64,000 nucleotides of DNA from Pseudomonadota bacterium (GCA_039024915.1 JBCCPK010000003.1:1-64000), one strand, 5' to 3'. Positions 1-9,478 are shown, counted from the first letter of the stretch. The notes: generated by a model not told the origin, from the sequence alone. Numbers and translations are program-made.

Positions 1-182
1 ATCTCTTTGATCCGCTGTTCCAGTGGGGCCTGATCGGGTCGGCGAGACGTAAAGCGGTAGGTCTTGGGGTCAAACCTGATCACCGAGCAGGCCCGGCGAA
101 TGGAGACAGCCCAATCCGCGCGCATCTCATCGACCAGCGTCCTCTTCCGAGCAGGCCTCAGAGCTTTCGCTTGGTGATGCCA
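1..182 (-). mobile_element. IS3-family transposase OrfB fragment, cut by the window edge
   Basis: Read on the minus strand, this stretch gives the N-terminal part of an IS3-type OrfB: a basic segment (ALRPARKRTLVDEM), then VSIRRACSVI and a YRFTSRRPDQAPLEQRI-like segment, the usual start of IS3-family integrases of the IS407/IS2 type. The DDE catalytic core would lie beyond position 1. The open frame continues upstream to about position 209 without resembling an OrfA, so the upstream half of the element seems lost and this is probably a remnant. It cannot be told from the window whether the rest of OrfB is intact. Family assignment is from recalled motif similarity only. Confidence 0.7.
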
Positions 183-417
183 TATGCAAGCGTTCCGATT
201 AGATGAAAGCGTTGCCTGGGCAATGACGATCAGGACTTTGCGCACGTGGCCAAACGAAACTGGAATTCAACCGGTTCGTCTGTGCCCGATGACCAAGCGG
301 AATTCTGCTCAGATTGAAGTCTCGCCGGTGTTTGAATCGACCAAGGCACGGTCGAAGCACACAGCACCGCAAGATGTGCGGGCAAGATGGCGGTAAGGAA
401 CGTACCCTTTTCAACCG
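183..417. other. intergenic stretch, nothing recognised
   Basis: Between the IS3 remnant and the SelA-like gene. Short open frames exist on both strands but none has a good ribosome binding site or a recognisable product. It may be decayed IS sequence. Confidence 0.4.
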
Positions 418-1641
418 CTACTTGCGAGCCAACCAATTGAGGTAGCCCTCAATGCTGCCTTGTCGCGCACGGGCCAGATCATCGTCCGATGGTGTGAGCG
501 AACCAGCCTTGGACACCGTTTCTCTAAGCGCATCAGCTACGATATCTGCGTGACCAGGCGCTAAATTGCACGGATCGAGTTGGAAGTACCCGAGTTCAAC
601 CTCATGGTCTCTCACGACGATCGCTGGATCTCGTTGGCCCAGCGCGCGTGCTACCGTGGCGGCGGTTGTGCCCAGCACGTCTTCGCTAACATGAACCTGG
701 AGCCTCTCAAGAGGATTTCCCGTTGGATCGGGAATTGGAAAGGCTCGAATACCCTCGATTCCATCAAGTGCTTGCTGCCAGAGCTCCAGCGCCGCTGTTT
801 GTTCTTCTCGGATCGCATCATGATCAAGCCGTTGCCAGGCCTCCATCGCTGCGATTGCGCCAGCAATACTCTCTTTTCCAGCCTTCATGCCGCGGGCGAT
901 GCCAATGTTCTGCAAGTAGGCTGAGCGGACAAGATCGCGCTTGCCAGCGATTATGCCTGCGGTTGGACCACCCAGGAACTTTTGCGCTGAATACACAGCC
1001 AAATCCGCACCAGCATCGATGAAGCCCTTAAGGTCATACTCTGAGGCCCCATCAACAATGACCGGCACGCCCTTCGCGTGGGCAATCTCAATGAACCGTC
1101 CCAGTGGTATCTGACCATAGTGCACCACATGATGCGAAACGACGTACATCGCGGCCGCCGTCCTGTCTGTCAGCGCACCCTCGAGCTGATGGTCCATCGC
1201 CAAAGTTGACTGTCCAACTGGCCGCACCGTCGCGCCGGCCAGCTCAATGCCAGTTGAGACTGGAGCGCCATAGCCGCACAGATGGCCCAACTGAATGACG
1301 ACCTCGTTCCTCTCGCCGGGCGCGGTCGGCAGGGCTTCTGCCCGGGCAGGATCCATCCCAGTCATGGTTGCGGCAACACACAGTGTAAGGCCGGCACTGG
1401 CCGACGCGGTTATGCAACCCGCTTCCGCACCAGTTAGCTCCGCTATGACGCGACTGGCGTGCGTTTGAAGGTCGTGAATTTTCACAAAGCGAGCCATCGT
1501 TGCCTCAACGGCTTCGCGAATATCCTTTCGAACGATGGAGCCGCCTAGCCCTGTCATCGTTCCCGAGACATTCACAAACCGCTGGTAGCCGTGGCGGTCG
1601 TGCCAGGCCCAATAGCGTTTGGGGTCTTCAAAGTCGGTCAT
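418..1641 (-). CDS. SelA/DgaE-like PLP-dependent enzyme (aminotransferase class V fold)
   Basis: A 407-residue fold-type-I PLP enzyme of the SelA-like group that includes D-glucosaminate-6-phosphate ammonia-lyase. The segment VYSAQKFLGGPTAGII matches the PLP-lysine loop (SGDKxxGGPQAG in SelA), placing the Schiff-base lysine near residue 221; VIVDGASEYD holds the conserved Asp that contacts the pyridine nitrogen. I start at ATG 1641 because GGCAGAG precedes it; a GTG at 1662 in the same frame has no such site. Relatives catalyse eliminations on amino acids or amino sugars. The divergent IclR gene and the amidohydrolase and RidA genes downstream suggest it handles an amino acid released by the amidohydrolase, with RidA clearing an enamine/imine product. 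The exact substrate is unknown. Confidence 0.8.
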   Translation of the reverse strand: MTDFEDPKRYWAWHDRHGYQRFVNVSGTMTGLGGSIVRKDIREAVEATMARFVKIHDLQTHASRVIAELTGAEAGCITASASAGLTLCVAATMTGMDPARAEALPTAPGERNEVVIQLGHLCGYGAPVSTGIELAGATVRPVGQSTLAMDHQLEGALTDRTAAAMYVVSHHVVHYGQIPLGRFIEIAHAKGVPVIVDGASEYDLKGFIDAGADLAVYSAQKFLGGPTAGIIAGKRDLVRSAYLQNIGIARGMKAGKESIAGAIAAMEAWQRLDHDAIREEQTAALELWQQALDGIEGIRAFPIPDPTGNPLERLQVHVSEDVLGTTAATVARALGQRDPAIVVRDHEVELGYFQLDPCNLAPGHADIVADALRETVSKAGSLTPSDDDLARARQGSIEGYLNWLARK

Positions 1642-1667
1642 TTCTCTGCCTTGCGAAGTCACTTGAA

Positions 1668-1688
1668 ATTCTATTATTATGGAATAAA
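1668..1688. promoter_or_regulatory. probable IclR-family operator in the divergent promoter
   Basis: An AT-rich imperfect palindrome, ATTCTATTATTATGGAAT at 1668-1685 (14 of 18 positions symmetric), lies between the divergent PLP-enzyme and IclR genes. Its right part, TTATTATGGAATAA (1674-1687), recurs with one mismatch at 9479-9492 just upstream of the ABC importer operon. Binding by the adjacent IclR protein is inferred from position and repetition. Confidence 0.6.
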
Positions 1689-1706
1689 GGATTTGGAGAG
1701 TTTTCT

Positions 1707-2474
1707 ATGGCCCCCAGGACCCGCACCAGCGGTATTGATCGTGCAATCCAGGTCATGGATATCTTGACCGAACGGCAAATGCCGATGACAGCGTACGATC
1801 TGGCAAAGTCAACGGGCGCCCCCGTCTCGACGATCTACCGTGTGGTGGATGAGTTGATTGAGCGCGACATGCTTTCCCGCAGCGACGGCAAGATGATCTG
1901 GCTGGGCCCTAGGCTGATGCGGTACGGCTTGGTCTACCGCTCCAAGATGGACATGTTTGCCGAAGCCAAAGCAGAGATGCGAGAGCTTAGCCGCAGAACG
2001 GGTGAAACGGTCCAGGTGTGCGCACGCGATGATATGATGATGGTTGTCATCGCCATGGCGGTTGGTGAAGGGCACTTCAGAGTGACCTCGGATGTTGGAA
2101 CGCGCGTGCCTTTGAATTGGACAGCATCAGGCCGGCTCCTGCTCGGCCATCTGCCGGAAGACGAAAGACTGGCCATCTTCAAGGCTGCCGCCCGCCCCTC
2201 GCAAACGGGCATTGCGGACATTGATCCGATCGAGCTGTCTCGCCAATCGCGCGAAGACTATACACGCCGGCTGGCCCTCCAGATGGGAAACTCGGAGTAC
2301 TCGGTCGCCTGTATTGCGGCCCCCATCCGTGACATCGATGGGGCCTGCGTGTCGACCATGTCGATCGTCCTGCCCGAGCAGCGCGTTCAGGAGCGTCTGG
2401 GCGAGCTGACAATTGAAGTTCAGCGTGCCGCCGAACTCGTCGAGCGGGCGCTTGGACGCAAACAGGCAGCCTAG
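1707..2474 (+). CDS. IclR-family transcriptional regulator
   Basis: A 255-residue regulator. Residues about 8-65 form the winged helix-turn-helix (AIQVMDILTERQMPMTAYDLAK, then the recognition helix around VSTIYRVVDEL); residues about 80-250 are the IclR effector domain, with the typical RVPLNWTASGRLLL and YSVACIAAPI segments. The start is ATG 1707, preceded by TTGGAGAG at 1694-1701; the open frame extends upstream without another good site. It is divergent from the PLP enzyme and convergent with the RidA gene (14-bp gap), so it sits inside the locus it most likely controls. IclR proteins usually bind an organic-acid or aromatic ligand; the ligand here is unknown. Confidence 0.93.
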   Translation: MAPRTRTSGIDRAIQVMDILTERQMPMTAYDLAKSTGAPVSTIYRVVDELIERDMLSRSDGKMIWLGPRLMRYGLVYRSKMDMFAEAKAEMRELSRRTGETVQVCARDDMMMVVIAMAVGEGHFRVTSDVGTRVPLNWTASGRLLLGHLPEDERLAIFKAAARPSQTGIADIDPIELSRQSREDYTRRLALQMGNSEYSVACIAAPIRDIDGACVSTMSIVLPEQRVQERLGELTIEVQRAAELVERALGRKQAA

Positions 2475-2488
2475 ATGCTGCGCAGCGG

Positions 2489-2974
2489 TCATTGCGGTAC
2501 TTCGAAGATCGCTTCGATCTCGACTGTGATCTGATTGGGCAATGAGCTCACTCCGAACGATGAGCGGGCATGCACGCCGTCCTTGCCAAAGACCTCAGCG
2601 AACAGGTTCGACGCACCGTCGATGACATAGGGGTGGTTCGCAAAGTCTGACGTTGCGTTGACCAAGCCTAGCAGCTTGATGACCCCTGCGACGCCGTTTA
2701 GATCGCCAAGATTGTCCCTGAGCGCGGCAAGGATGTTGATTGCGACGAGCTTTGCATGCTCACGCGCGGCCTCCGAGGTAACATCAGCGCCAACCTTGCC
2801 CGTTAGCAGCCTACCATCAGACGTGACTGGACCTTGCCCTGAGACAAAGACGAGATGCCCCGAGCGTCGCACGTTGCAAAACGCGCCAATCGGAACAGGC
2901 GCTAGATCGGGCAACTCGATGCCCAATTGCGCCAAGCGGTCTTCTGGCGCATCCACGCGTTCCATAAGGGTCAT
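2489..2974 (-). CDS. RidA/YjgF-family enamine/imine deaminase-like protein
   Basis: A 161-residue member of the YjgF/YER057c/UK114 superfamily, longer than canonical RidA (about 130 residues) because of an N-terminal extension (RLAQLGIELPDLAPVPIGAF) typical of the longer subfamily. Core motifs are HLVFVSGQGP, the HARSSFGVSSLP loop whose Arg137 matches the arginine that binds the substrate carboxylate in RidA, and a VEIEAIFEV C-terminus. RidA proteins hydrolyse reactive 2-aminoacrylate-type enamines released by PLP enzymes. Its ATG overlaps the TGA of the upstream ATPase gene (ATGA), so it is the last gene of the importer operon. Together with the PLP enzyme and amidohydrolase this supports a pathway that makes an imino-acid intermediate. 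Confidence 0.9.
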   Translation of the reverse strand: MTLMERVDAPEDRLAQLGIELPDLAPVPIGAFCNVRRSGHLVFVSGQGPVTSDGRLLTGKVGADVTSEAAREHAKLVAINILAALRDNLGDLNGVAGVIKLLGLVNATSDFANHPYVIDGASNLFAEVFGKDGVHARSSFGVSSLPNQITVEIEAIFEVPQ

Positions 2975-3951
2975 GCGACTTCTCCCAAACGCTTGCAGTA
3001 CGATTGATGTCCGGCGGAGATGAGGACAGCGTCGGGAACGCCATGCGCGCATTCTTCAGCTGCGTTAGGACACCGTGTTCGAAACACGCATCCCGATGGG
3101 GGCGCTAACGGGCTGGGAATATCGCCCTTCAGGATCGTCCGTTGGCGCGAGAGCGCAGGGTCAGGCAGCGGTATCGCGGACAAAAGGGCTCGGGTGTAGG
3201 GATGTGAGGGGCTCGAATAGAGCGGGCGCGACGGGCCGATCTCCACCACTTTGCCCAGATACATAACGACGATCTGATCGCAGAGGTACTCCACAACAGA
3301 CAGATCATGCGCGATGAAGAGCATCGTCAGGTTTCGCTTTTCGCGCAGCTCGAGCAACAGGTTCAGCACCTGCGCCTGGATCGATACATCAAGGGCCGAA
3401 ACGCTCTCGTCCGCCACGATGAAATCAGGTTCTAGGGCGAGCGCTCGGGCAATGCCGATGCGCTGTCTTTGCCCACCTGAAAACTCGTGCGGGAACCGGG
3501 TCATGTGATCGGCCTGGAGCCCCACCTCTTCAAGCAGAGAGGCCACACGATCACGACGCTCGGCGGGCGAACCAATGCCGTGCGCAACAAGCCCTTCAGC
3601 GATGATCGACTGAACCTTCATTCGAGGGTTCAGTGAAGAAACCGGGTCCTGAAAAATGATCTGCATGCGGCGACGAATGTCCCGCATCTGCGCCGGGCTA
3701 AGCGCGTTCAGGTCCTGCCCTTGGAAAAACGTCTGTCCCTCGGAAGGCTCAGTCAGCCGAAGAAGCGCGCGCCCAAGCGTGGTTTTCCCCGAGCCACTCT
3801 CGCCCACGAGACCGGTGATGGAGCCTTTAGGAATATCGAAGCTGACATCATTGACAGCGTTGACCGTTCCGCGCGCGGTCTCGAACCGCTTCGATAGGTG
3901 GCGTATGCTGATCAAAGGGTCTGACTTGGACCAAGGCTCGATTTCATACAT
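2971..3951 (-). CDS. peptide/opine-type ABC importer ATPase, DppF/OppF class
   Basis: A 326-residue ATP-binding subunit. Walker A is GESGSGKTT near residue 50, the Q-loop is IIFQDPVSSLNPRM, the signature is EFSGGQRQRIGIARAL and Walker B is FIVADESVSALD. The C-terminal oligopeptide-transporter domain is present (YTRALLSAIPLPDP and a cysteine-containing GCVFRTRCPNAAEEC segment). The gene overlaps the preceding ATPase gene by 8 bp and the RidA gene by 4 bp, so the operon is tightly coupled. It should pair with the DppD-class ATPase to drive import through the two permeases encoded upstream in the operon. Confidence 0.95.
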   Translation of the reverse strand: MYEIEPWSKSDPLISIRHLSKRFETARGTVNAVNDVSFDIPKGSITGLVGESGSGKTTLGRALLRLTEPSEGQTFFQGQDLNALSPAQMRDIRRRMQIIFQDPVSSLNPRMKVQSIIAEGLVAHGIGSPAERRDRVASLLEEVGLQADHMTRFPHEFSGGQRQRIGIARALALEPDFIVADESVSALDVSIQAQVLNLLLELREKRNLTMLFIAHDLSVVEYLCDQIVVMYLGKVVEIGPSRPLYSSPSHPYTRALLSAIPLPDPALSRQRTILKGDIPSPLAPPSGCVFRTRCPNAAEECAHGVPDAVLISAGHQSYCKRLGEVA

Positions 3952-4948
3952 GCGCGACGTCCTCCTCTGCCTTCACACAGGCGACCTGGTGTCCCGGCGC
4001 AATCTCGCGCAGGGACATCGGATGCCCGCAAGCCCCTGAGGCAAAGGAGCACCGGGGAGAAAAGGCACACCCTTCCGGCATGGCGTTGAGGGGAGGAACG
4101 GAGCCCGGGATGGATACCAGGAACTCATCTTCGCGGCGCCCCGGTTGCGGGATCGAAGCCAGAAGGCCCTGCGTATAGGGATGGCGGGTCTGAGCGAACA
4201 GGTCCTTTGCGGACGCCTGTTCAACCACGGCACCAGCGTACATCACGGCAACATCATCAGCCATCTCAGCGACCACACCCATGTCGTGGGTGATGAAGAG
4301 AATGGACATGCCCAGCTCCTTTTGGAGGCGGCGCATCAAGTCGAGAATTTGCGCTTGGATGGTGACGTCGAGAGCCGTTGTGGGCTCATCGGCGATCAGG
4401 AGCGCTGGATTGCAAACCATGGCAAGCGCAATCATGATCCGTTGGCGCATGCCGCCGGATAGCTCATGAGGATAGGTGTCCAGCCGTGACGCTGCCGCCG
4501 GGATCTCTACCAGCTCAAGCATTTCCAAGGTTCGCTTCCGGCGGGCGGCTGCGTCCATGGATCCGTGGAGCAGGAGCATTTCGCTGATCTGATCGCCCAC
4601 CGTGAAGAGCGGATTGAGCGATGACATCGGCTCTTGGAAGATCATCGCTATCTCAGCACCGCGCATCTCGCGCAGTTCTTGCTCACTCGATCCCGTCAAA
4701 TCGAGCGGATTGCCGTCTCGGCGTCGGTATCGAATGCGGCCGCCGGTGACGGATCCGTTCCTGGGAAGCAGCCCCATGATCGCGAGCGACGTCACCGACT
4801 TGCCTGAGCCCGACTCCCCAACAAGAGCAAGTGTTTTGCCAGCATGAAGCTGGAAACTCACTTCGCGCAGGGCCGTCACGCTTCCGCGGTTGGAGCGGAA
4901 AGCGACTTGCAAGCTCGAGACGTCGAGTACCAGATCGGTATCGGTCAT
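3944..4948 (-). CDS. peptide/opine-type ABC importer ATPase, DppD/OppD class
   Basis: A 334-residue ATPase. It has Walker [12 protein letters not shown], the Q-loop [14 protein letters not shown], signature [16 protein letters not shown] and Walker [13 protein letters not shown], with the C-terminal oligopeptide domain ending in a cysteine cluster ([15 protein letters not shown]). This cluster is typical of Dpp/Opp ATPases, some of which bind an iron-sulfur cluster. Its start ATG overlaps the stop of the amidohydrolase gene (ATGA at 4945-4948). It is the D-class partner of the following F-class subunit. Confidence 0.95.
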   Translation of the reverse strand: MTDTDLVLDVSSLQVAFRSNRGSVTALREVSFQLHAGKTLALVGESGSGKSVTSLAIMGLLPRNGSVTGGRIRYRRRDGNPLDLTGSSEQELREMRGAEIAMIFQEPMSSLNPLFTVGDQISEMLLLHGSMDAAARRKRTLEMLELVEIPAAASRLDTYPHELSGGMRQRIMIALAMVCNPALLIADEPTTALDVTIQAQILDLMRRLQKELGMSILFITHDMGVVAEMADDVAVMYAGAVVEQASAKDLFAQTRHPYTQGLLASIPQPGRREDEFLVSIPGSVPPLNAMPEGCAFSPRCSFASGACGHPMSLREIAPGHQVACVKAEEDVAHV

Positions 4949-6060
4949 GCGCCTCTCCGAGCAGCATGTTCAACGCTTGTGCCGATGACGGTCATCTGCG
5001 GGGCAAACATGGAGGTCAACACCAAGGTGTTGCCCTGGCTGTCCGTTGCTTCAACGTTGGTCTCCTCCACCTCAAAGATCGTGAAATCGGCCGTCATTCC
5101 AGGCGTCAGCCCATCGCTTCCGCTGAGCCCCAGCATGCGCCTCGGTCTATCCGTTGACGAAGCGATGCACTCCTCCAACGGGAGGCCGACTGCGAGCAGC
5201 TTCGACATCGTTGTCGCCATATCGTGGACTGGGCCGTCTATGTTCCGACGATGCAAATCGGTTGAGATCGAGAACGGCGTCAGACCAGCTGCCATGGACT
5301 GGCGGGCCACTTCAAAGTCGAAGGACGCCACGCCATGGCCGATGTCCATCCGGACGCCCCTATCAGCCAGCCTTTGTGCGTGTTCGAACAAGGCGTTGGT
5401 GTCTCGGATGGACCCTGCACGCTTCCCATTGAAACAGTGTGTGACGATGTCACCTGGTCCTAAGATATCGAAGACCTCATCAAGCAACGGCGGTGGTTCA
5501 CCGACATGGGCCATAAGAGGCAGGCCCGAAATCTCCGCGATGCGTTTGGCTATTTTCGCAGGCGTGATGCCCCAGCCACCGACAATGACCCCGCTGGCCC
5601 GCACTTTAACGCCGCAGATAACATCACGATTGGCCTCGATGACATCGAGCGTTCGGTCGACATCAATGGAACGCAGATCAATGAGCTCGGACACGCGGTT
5701 GCAGGCGACCAAGCCAATCGATCCAATGTTCAGAAAGGCTTTGATTGTCTCAGAATGCGGCTCGATGACGTATTCGCGCAGCCCGTGAAAGTTGGCCTCG
5801 CCGGCGGACCCTGCATCGGCCATCGCCGTGACCCCGGTTGATCGACCGGCCTGACTGGCGCGAACGGAAATGTCCGTACCACCATGCCAAACGTGAACAT
5901 GCAGGTCACACCAACCCGGCGAGAGATAAGCGCCATTGCAATCAATGAGCCTCGCGCTAGCGTCAGCCTCATGCGCGACGTTTCCAGCTGCATCGACATG
6001 AATCTCCGATGACGTCTCATCGAAGCCGATTGCGCGAAAGTTTGTGAGCGTGAGCGCCAT
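4945..6060 (-). CDS. COG3964-type amidohydrolase/deacetylase metallohydrolase
   Basis: A 371-residue amidohydrolase-superfamily enzyme with all the binuclear-site ligands: HxH in CDLHVHVW (about His54 and His56), a probable carboxylated lysine in GVKVRAS (Lys152), histidines in LMAHVGE (185) and VTHCFNG (208), and Asp268 in SISTDLH. This arrangement fits the COG3964 group once called dihydroorotase-like; from memory, the Agrobacterium member Atu3266 hydrolyses acetyl-(R)-mandelate. It sits between permease and ATPase genes of a peptide-type importer, so its substrate is probably what the importer delivers, perhaps an N- or O-acyl compound. ATG 6060 has AAGGA nine bases upstream; a GTG at 6066 overlapping the permease stop is an alternative start. 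Confidence 0.87.
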   Translation of the reverse strand: MALTLTNFRAIGFDETSSEIHVDAAGNVAHEADASARLIDCNGAYLSPGWCDLHVHVWHGGTDISVRASQAGRSTGVTAMADAGSAGEANFHGLREYVIEPHSETIKAFLNIGSIGLVACNRVSELIDLRSIDVDRTLDVIEANRDVICGVKVRASGVIVGGWGITPAKIAKRIAEISGLPLMAHVGEPPPLLDEVFDILGPGDIVTHCFNGKRAGSIRDTNALFEHAQRLADRGVRMDIGHGVASFDFEVARQSMAAGLTPFSISTDLHRRNIDGPVHDMATTMSKLLAVGLPLEECIASSTDRPRRMLGLSGSDGLTPGMTADFTIFEVEETNVEATDSQGNTLVLTSMFAPQMTVIGTSVEHAARRGA

Positions 6061-6062
6061 GG

Positions 6063-6920
6063 TCACAAGTCCTTGGCCAGTCTCGGATCAAGCGCATCGC
6101 GCAAACCATCGCCGATGAGCTGAAGCGCGAGCACCGAGATGGAGATGGCGAGGCCCGGGAAAAGGATCAAAAACGCCGCCTGATCGATGAACTGGCGCCC
6201 TTCGTTGATCATCGTTCCCCAAGTGGGCGTGGATGGATCGACGCCAACACCAAGGAAGGACAAACCAGCTTCGGCCAACATGGCGTAGGCAAAAATGAAG
6301 GTTGCCTGGACGATGATCGGCGACAGAATGTTCCGCAGCACATGGCTTGTCATGATCGTCCAGGTTGACGAGCCCAGCGCCCTTGCGGCTTCGACGTAGG
6401 GGAGCTCTCGGATAACAAGCGTGGAAGCCCGAACAACGCGGGCAATGCGGGGTGCGTAGACAATGGATAGCGCTAGGATGACGTTGATCATCGACCCGCC
6501 CAAGATCGCCACCAACGCAATCGCGAGAAGGATGTCGGGAAAGGCCATCATCGCGTCGATCAAGCGAGAGAGCGGTCCATCGAGGCGCCTGAAGAAGCCT
6601 GCAAAAAGCCCAATGGCCATTCCGACCACGGACGACAGGATTGCGACCCCGAGCCCAATTGTCAGCGATACTTGGCCTGCATAGAGCAGCCGAGACGCCA
6701 CATCGCGTCCGAAGGCGTCGGCCCCGAGCAAGAAGTCAGCGCCCGGTGGGGTTAATCGCGCACGAACGGACATCGCTTCGGGATTGGCCGGTGCAATGAG
6801 CAACGCTAAGGCGCAAAGGCTCACGATGGCGACGAACGCGATCAGCGCAAACAGAACGGTGCGCCTGGAAAACAACAGCATCAAAAACTTTGGCTCGTCG
6901 GAGAGTGCGGACGCGGCCAT
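6063..6920 (-). CDS. peptide/opine-type ABC importer permease, DppC class
   Basis: A 285-residue inner-membrane permease. An N-terminal helix (about residues 22-45) is followed by a loop with the DppC hallmark LLGADAFGRDVASRLLYAG, then five predicted helices. The EAA motif, which docks on the ATPases, is around YVEAARALGSSTWTIMTSHVL. The LSFLGVGVDPSTPTWGTMI segment near residue 225 is typical of DppC. It lies 4 bp downstream of the DppB-class gene and touches the amidohydrolase gene, within one transcription unit. Confidence 0.95.
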   Translation of the reverse strand: MAASALSDEPKFLMLLFSRRTVLFALIAFVAIVSLCALALLIAPANPEAMSVRARLTPPGADFLLGADAFGRDVASRLLYAGQVSLTIGLGVAILSSVVGMAIGLFAGFFRRLDGPLSRLIDAMMAFPDILLAIALVAILGGSMINVILALSIVYAPRIARVVRASTLVIRELPYVEAARALGSSTWTIMTSHVLRNILSPIIVQATFIFAYAMLAEAGLSFLGVGVDPSTPTWGTMINEGRQFIDQAAFLILFPGLAISISVLALQLIGDGLRDALDPRLAKDL

Positions 6921-6924
6921 CGGC

Positions 6925-7866
6925 TTAATACTTCACGCGTTTGTCGACGACCAGGTAGAGCAGGTCCGTGAGCAGATTGATGATCACATACAGCGATGCG
7001 ACGACGATGAGCGTCCCTTGGATAACCGGGTAATCCCGGCGCAGAACGGCACTCACCACCAAGTTCCCCATCCCCGGGATGTTGAAGACGCGCTCCGTCA
7101 CCACCGCTCCGGACACGAGCAGCGCAAAGGTGAGACCGACAACCGTGATGATCGGGATAGCTGCATTCTTAAGCGCATGGCGCAGAACAACGCGGCGCTC
7201 CGACATGCCTTTTGAACGCGCGGTGCGGATATAATCCTCGCCCAAAATATCGAGCATGGACGCACGCGTGAACCGCAGGATCAGCGCTGAATTGACGATC
7301 CCCAGGACAATGGATGGCAGCACAAGATAGCCCATGCGCTCGAAGAAGGTGGCGTCTGGCCCACCATATCCGGAAGCGGGGAACCAACCGAGCTCTGTTG
7401 CCAGATAGCGCTGGAACATGAGCCCCGTCCAAAAACTGGGTATCGACGCCGCCAGCATCGCCAGTGAGATAGCGCTTTGATCGAGGAAAGAACCGCGCCG
7501 ATAGGCTGCATAAATGCCAATCGGTGTCGCTATGATCAGTGCAATCAGCAAAGAAAACACGGACAAGAAAATCGTTGGTTCAGCGCGGCGCACAAGCACG
7601 TCGGTGACCGGTTGATTGAAGAAGATCGACGTCCCAAGGTCGCCTTGGACAGCGTTTAAAACGAACGTAGCATATTGAACGGGTATCGGACGATCGAGCC
7701 CTAGCCGCGCTCGAAGCTCTTGTGCATCCTCAACCGTGGCTACAGGTCCCAGCATCAGCGCGGCGGGGTCACCAGGCGCCAACCGCACAATGATGAAAGC
7801 GATTGTGAGGACCAAAAAGATAACCACGACCATGCCGAAAAGCCGTCGCAGAATGTAATTGGTCAT
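6925..7866 (-). CDS. peptide/opine-type ABC importer permease, DppB class
   Basis: A 313-residue permease with the usual DppB start (NYILRRLFGMVVVIFLVLTIAF), the periplasmic RLAPGDPAALMLGP segment, and the EAA-like loop YIRTARSKGMSERRVVLRHALKN contacting the ATPases. The C-terminus LTDLLYLVVDKRVKY is typical. I start at ATG 7866, preceded by AGGCGG; the open frame has upstream in-frame codons to 7929 but the extra sequence is not DppB-like. A gap of about 70 bp separates it from the binding-protein gene, long enough for an mRNA processing site, as is common after binding-protein genes. Confidence 0.94.
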   Translation of the reverse strand: MTNYILRRLFGMVVVIFLVLTIAFIIVRLAPGDPAALMLGPVATVEDAQELRARLGLDRPIPVQYATFVLNAVQGDLGTSIFFNQPVTDVLVRRAEPTIFLSVFSLLIALIIATPIGIYAAYRRGSFLDQSAISLAMLAASIPSFWTGLMFQRYLATELGWFPASGYGGPDATFFERMGYLVLPSIVLGIVNSALILRFTRASMLDILGEDYIRTARSKGMSERRVVLRHALKNAAIPIITVVGLTFALLVSGAVVTERVFNIPGMGNLVVSAVLRRDYPVIQGTLIVVASLYVIINLLTDLLYLVVDKRVKY

Positions 7867-7939
7867 GGTCGCCGCCTGGTAGGAGGAGAGTTCGGGGTAT
7901 TCGGCCCGCACATGCATGCGCGGGCCCAAAGTCTAGCGC

Positions 7940-9466
7940 TTATTCGGCGCTTGCGTTCCAGAAGAATGGCCAGGGGGTCGGTGCAACGCCCTCAACGCCG
8001 GCGGCGATACCGGACAGAGCATTGAAGCCGCCAATCTTGATGAAGCCGACGTCCTCAAAAACCTGCTCCTGCAAATCTGCGAACAGCTCCTGGCGACGCG
8101 CCGTGTCCGTCTCGGTTGTAAAAGAGGCCAGGATCGCGTCCTTCTCCGGGTTTGACCAGCCAAGGCGCGAGCTGGCTGCATAGAGGCTTGTCAGGGCAGG
8201 CTCTGGCAGGAATGGTGAGTGGGTAATGTAGATGTCCCACAAGGCCGGGTCGTTGCGGCGCTGACCGAGAGTGGCCCAATCCACGACATCCATCTGGACG
8301 GTGAAACCTGCCGCTTCCAAGGCAAGCTTAGCAACCTCAGCCATCTTGAAGTGGAAGTCGAACTGGCGTGAGGTCAGAATGCGCAGCGGCGTTCCGTCAT
8401 ACCCTGCTGCTTCGAGCAGGGCGCCTGCGGCGGCCTGATCGTTTTGATTGTACAGCTCGGTCCCCGCATCGTTGCGCCACGACCAGCCCTCCGGATACAT
8501 CGGCCCATCAACAACAAAAAAGTTATCGTCGCCGAACGCGGCGAACAGCATATCATCAATAGGCAGAGCAGCCTGCAAGGCCTGACGCAACGGCAGATCG
8601 GTCAGAAGGCCCGCCTTGTGATTGATGGCGAAGATCGGCCACCCAAACGGGCGGAGTAACAGCGGTTCAGCCGCATCGCTGTCAGAAATTCGAGCGAAGC
8701 TTTCGGCGGGAAGACTTTCCGCAAAGTGGAACTGGCCCGACAGAAGCCCTTCAACGCGGGTGTTGGGGTCGGGAACCGGCAGGAACCGGATTTCATCGGC
8801 CACTTGCATGCGAGCACCGGCAGCCCCGCTGGATGGCTCATCGCGAGAGACATAGCCATCAAACCTTACGAGTTGCAGGTACTGGTCCGGCACGTGCTCG
8901 GCGATCCGGTAGGGCCCCGTGCCGATTACCTCGTCAATGGTCTCGCCAATGATTTCTTCCGGGTAGACCACAGCTGCCGAATTGGAGAACGCCAACAAGG
9001 AGAGCAGAGGGGAATACGGCTCGTTCATGGTGATGGTGACTTCGTAGTCGCCTGTCGCATCGACGGACGCCACCGTGTCAGCGACGCCTCGTCCACGCGT
9101 TGCGACTTCAAGCCAGCGATTGAGAGAAGCAACCACGTCCGCAGAATCCATGGAAGAACCATCGTGGAACGTGATGCCCTGGCGTATTCCGATCGTGTAG
9201 GTCAGCCCGTCATCGCTTATGGTTGGCAGTCCTGTCGCCAGCAGTGGCGCCACATTCCAATTTTCATCGAACGTGTAGAGGGTCTCGACGAAGTGCTGTG
9301 TGACCACGCTGACAACATCTTTGGTCGAAATCATCGGATCGAATGTGTCGGCCTCACCAACAATGGCGACGTCGATCGAGGTTTGGGCATGGGCCGGTAC
9401 GGCGAATGCCGTCGTGGCCAGCAGGGCAACGGCCAACGAGGACCGCCTGGAAAACGCGAATGCCAT
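7940..9466 (-). CDS. family-5 periplasmic substrate-binding protein of the ABC importer
   Basis: A 508-residue solute-binding protein. A Sec signal peptide (SSLAVALLATTAFAVPAHA) precedes mature sequence that begins near residue 28. The family-5 (SBP_bac_5) hallmarks are present: WNVAPLLATGLPTISDDGLTYTIGIRQGITFHDGS, then a GTGPYRI segment and a C-terminal domain. It is the first gene of the operon SBP-permease-permease-amidohydrolase-ATPase-ATPase-RidA. AAGGGAG at 9474-9480 is the ribosome binding site, and a palindromic operator candidate at 9479-9504 overlaps its promoter/leader. Family-5 proteins bind peptides, opines, nickel-histidine or glycans; the ligand cannot be read from sequence. 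Confidence 0.93.
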   Translation of the reverse strand: MAFAFSRRSSLAVALLATTAFAVPAHAQTSIDVAIVGEADTFDPMISTKDVVSVVTQHFVETLYTFDENWNVAPLLATGLPTISDDGLTYTIGIRQGITFHDGSSMDSADVVASLNRWLEVATRGRGVADTVASVDATGDYEVTITMNEPYSPLLSLLAFSNSAAVVYPEEIIGETIDEVIGTGPYRIAEHVPDQYLQLVRFDGYVSRDEPSSGAAGARMQVADEIRFLPVPDPNTRVEGLLSGQFHFAESLPAESFARISDSDAAEPLLLRPFGWPIFAINHKAGLLTDLPLRQALQAALPIDDMLFAAFGDDNFFVVDGPMYPEGWSWRNDAGTELYNQNDQAAAGALLEAAGYDGTPLRILTSRQFDFHFKMAEVAKLALEAAGFTVQMDVVDWATLGQRRNDPALWDIYITHSPFLPEPALTSLYAASSRLGWSNPEKDAILASFTTETDTARRQELFADLQEQVFEDVGFIKIGGFNALSGIAAGVEGVAPTPWPFFWNASAE

Positions 9467-9478
9467 AGCAAAACTCCC

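Noticed and set aside
4844-5788. 314-codon plus-strand frame across the DppD and amidohydrolase genes
   Set aside because: Antisense to two genes with complete motif sets; no domain recognised.
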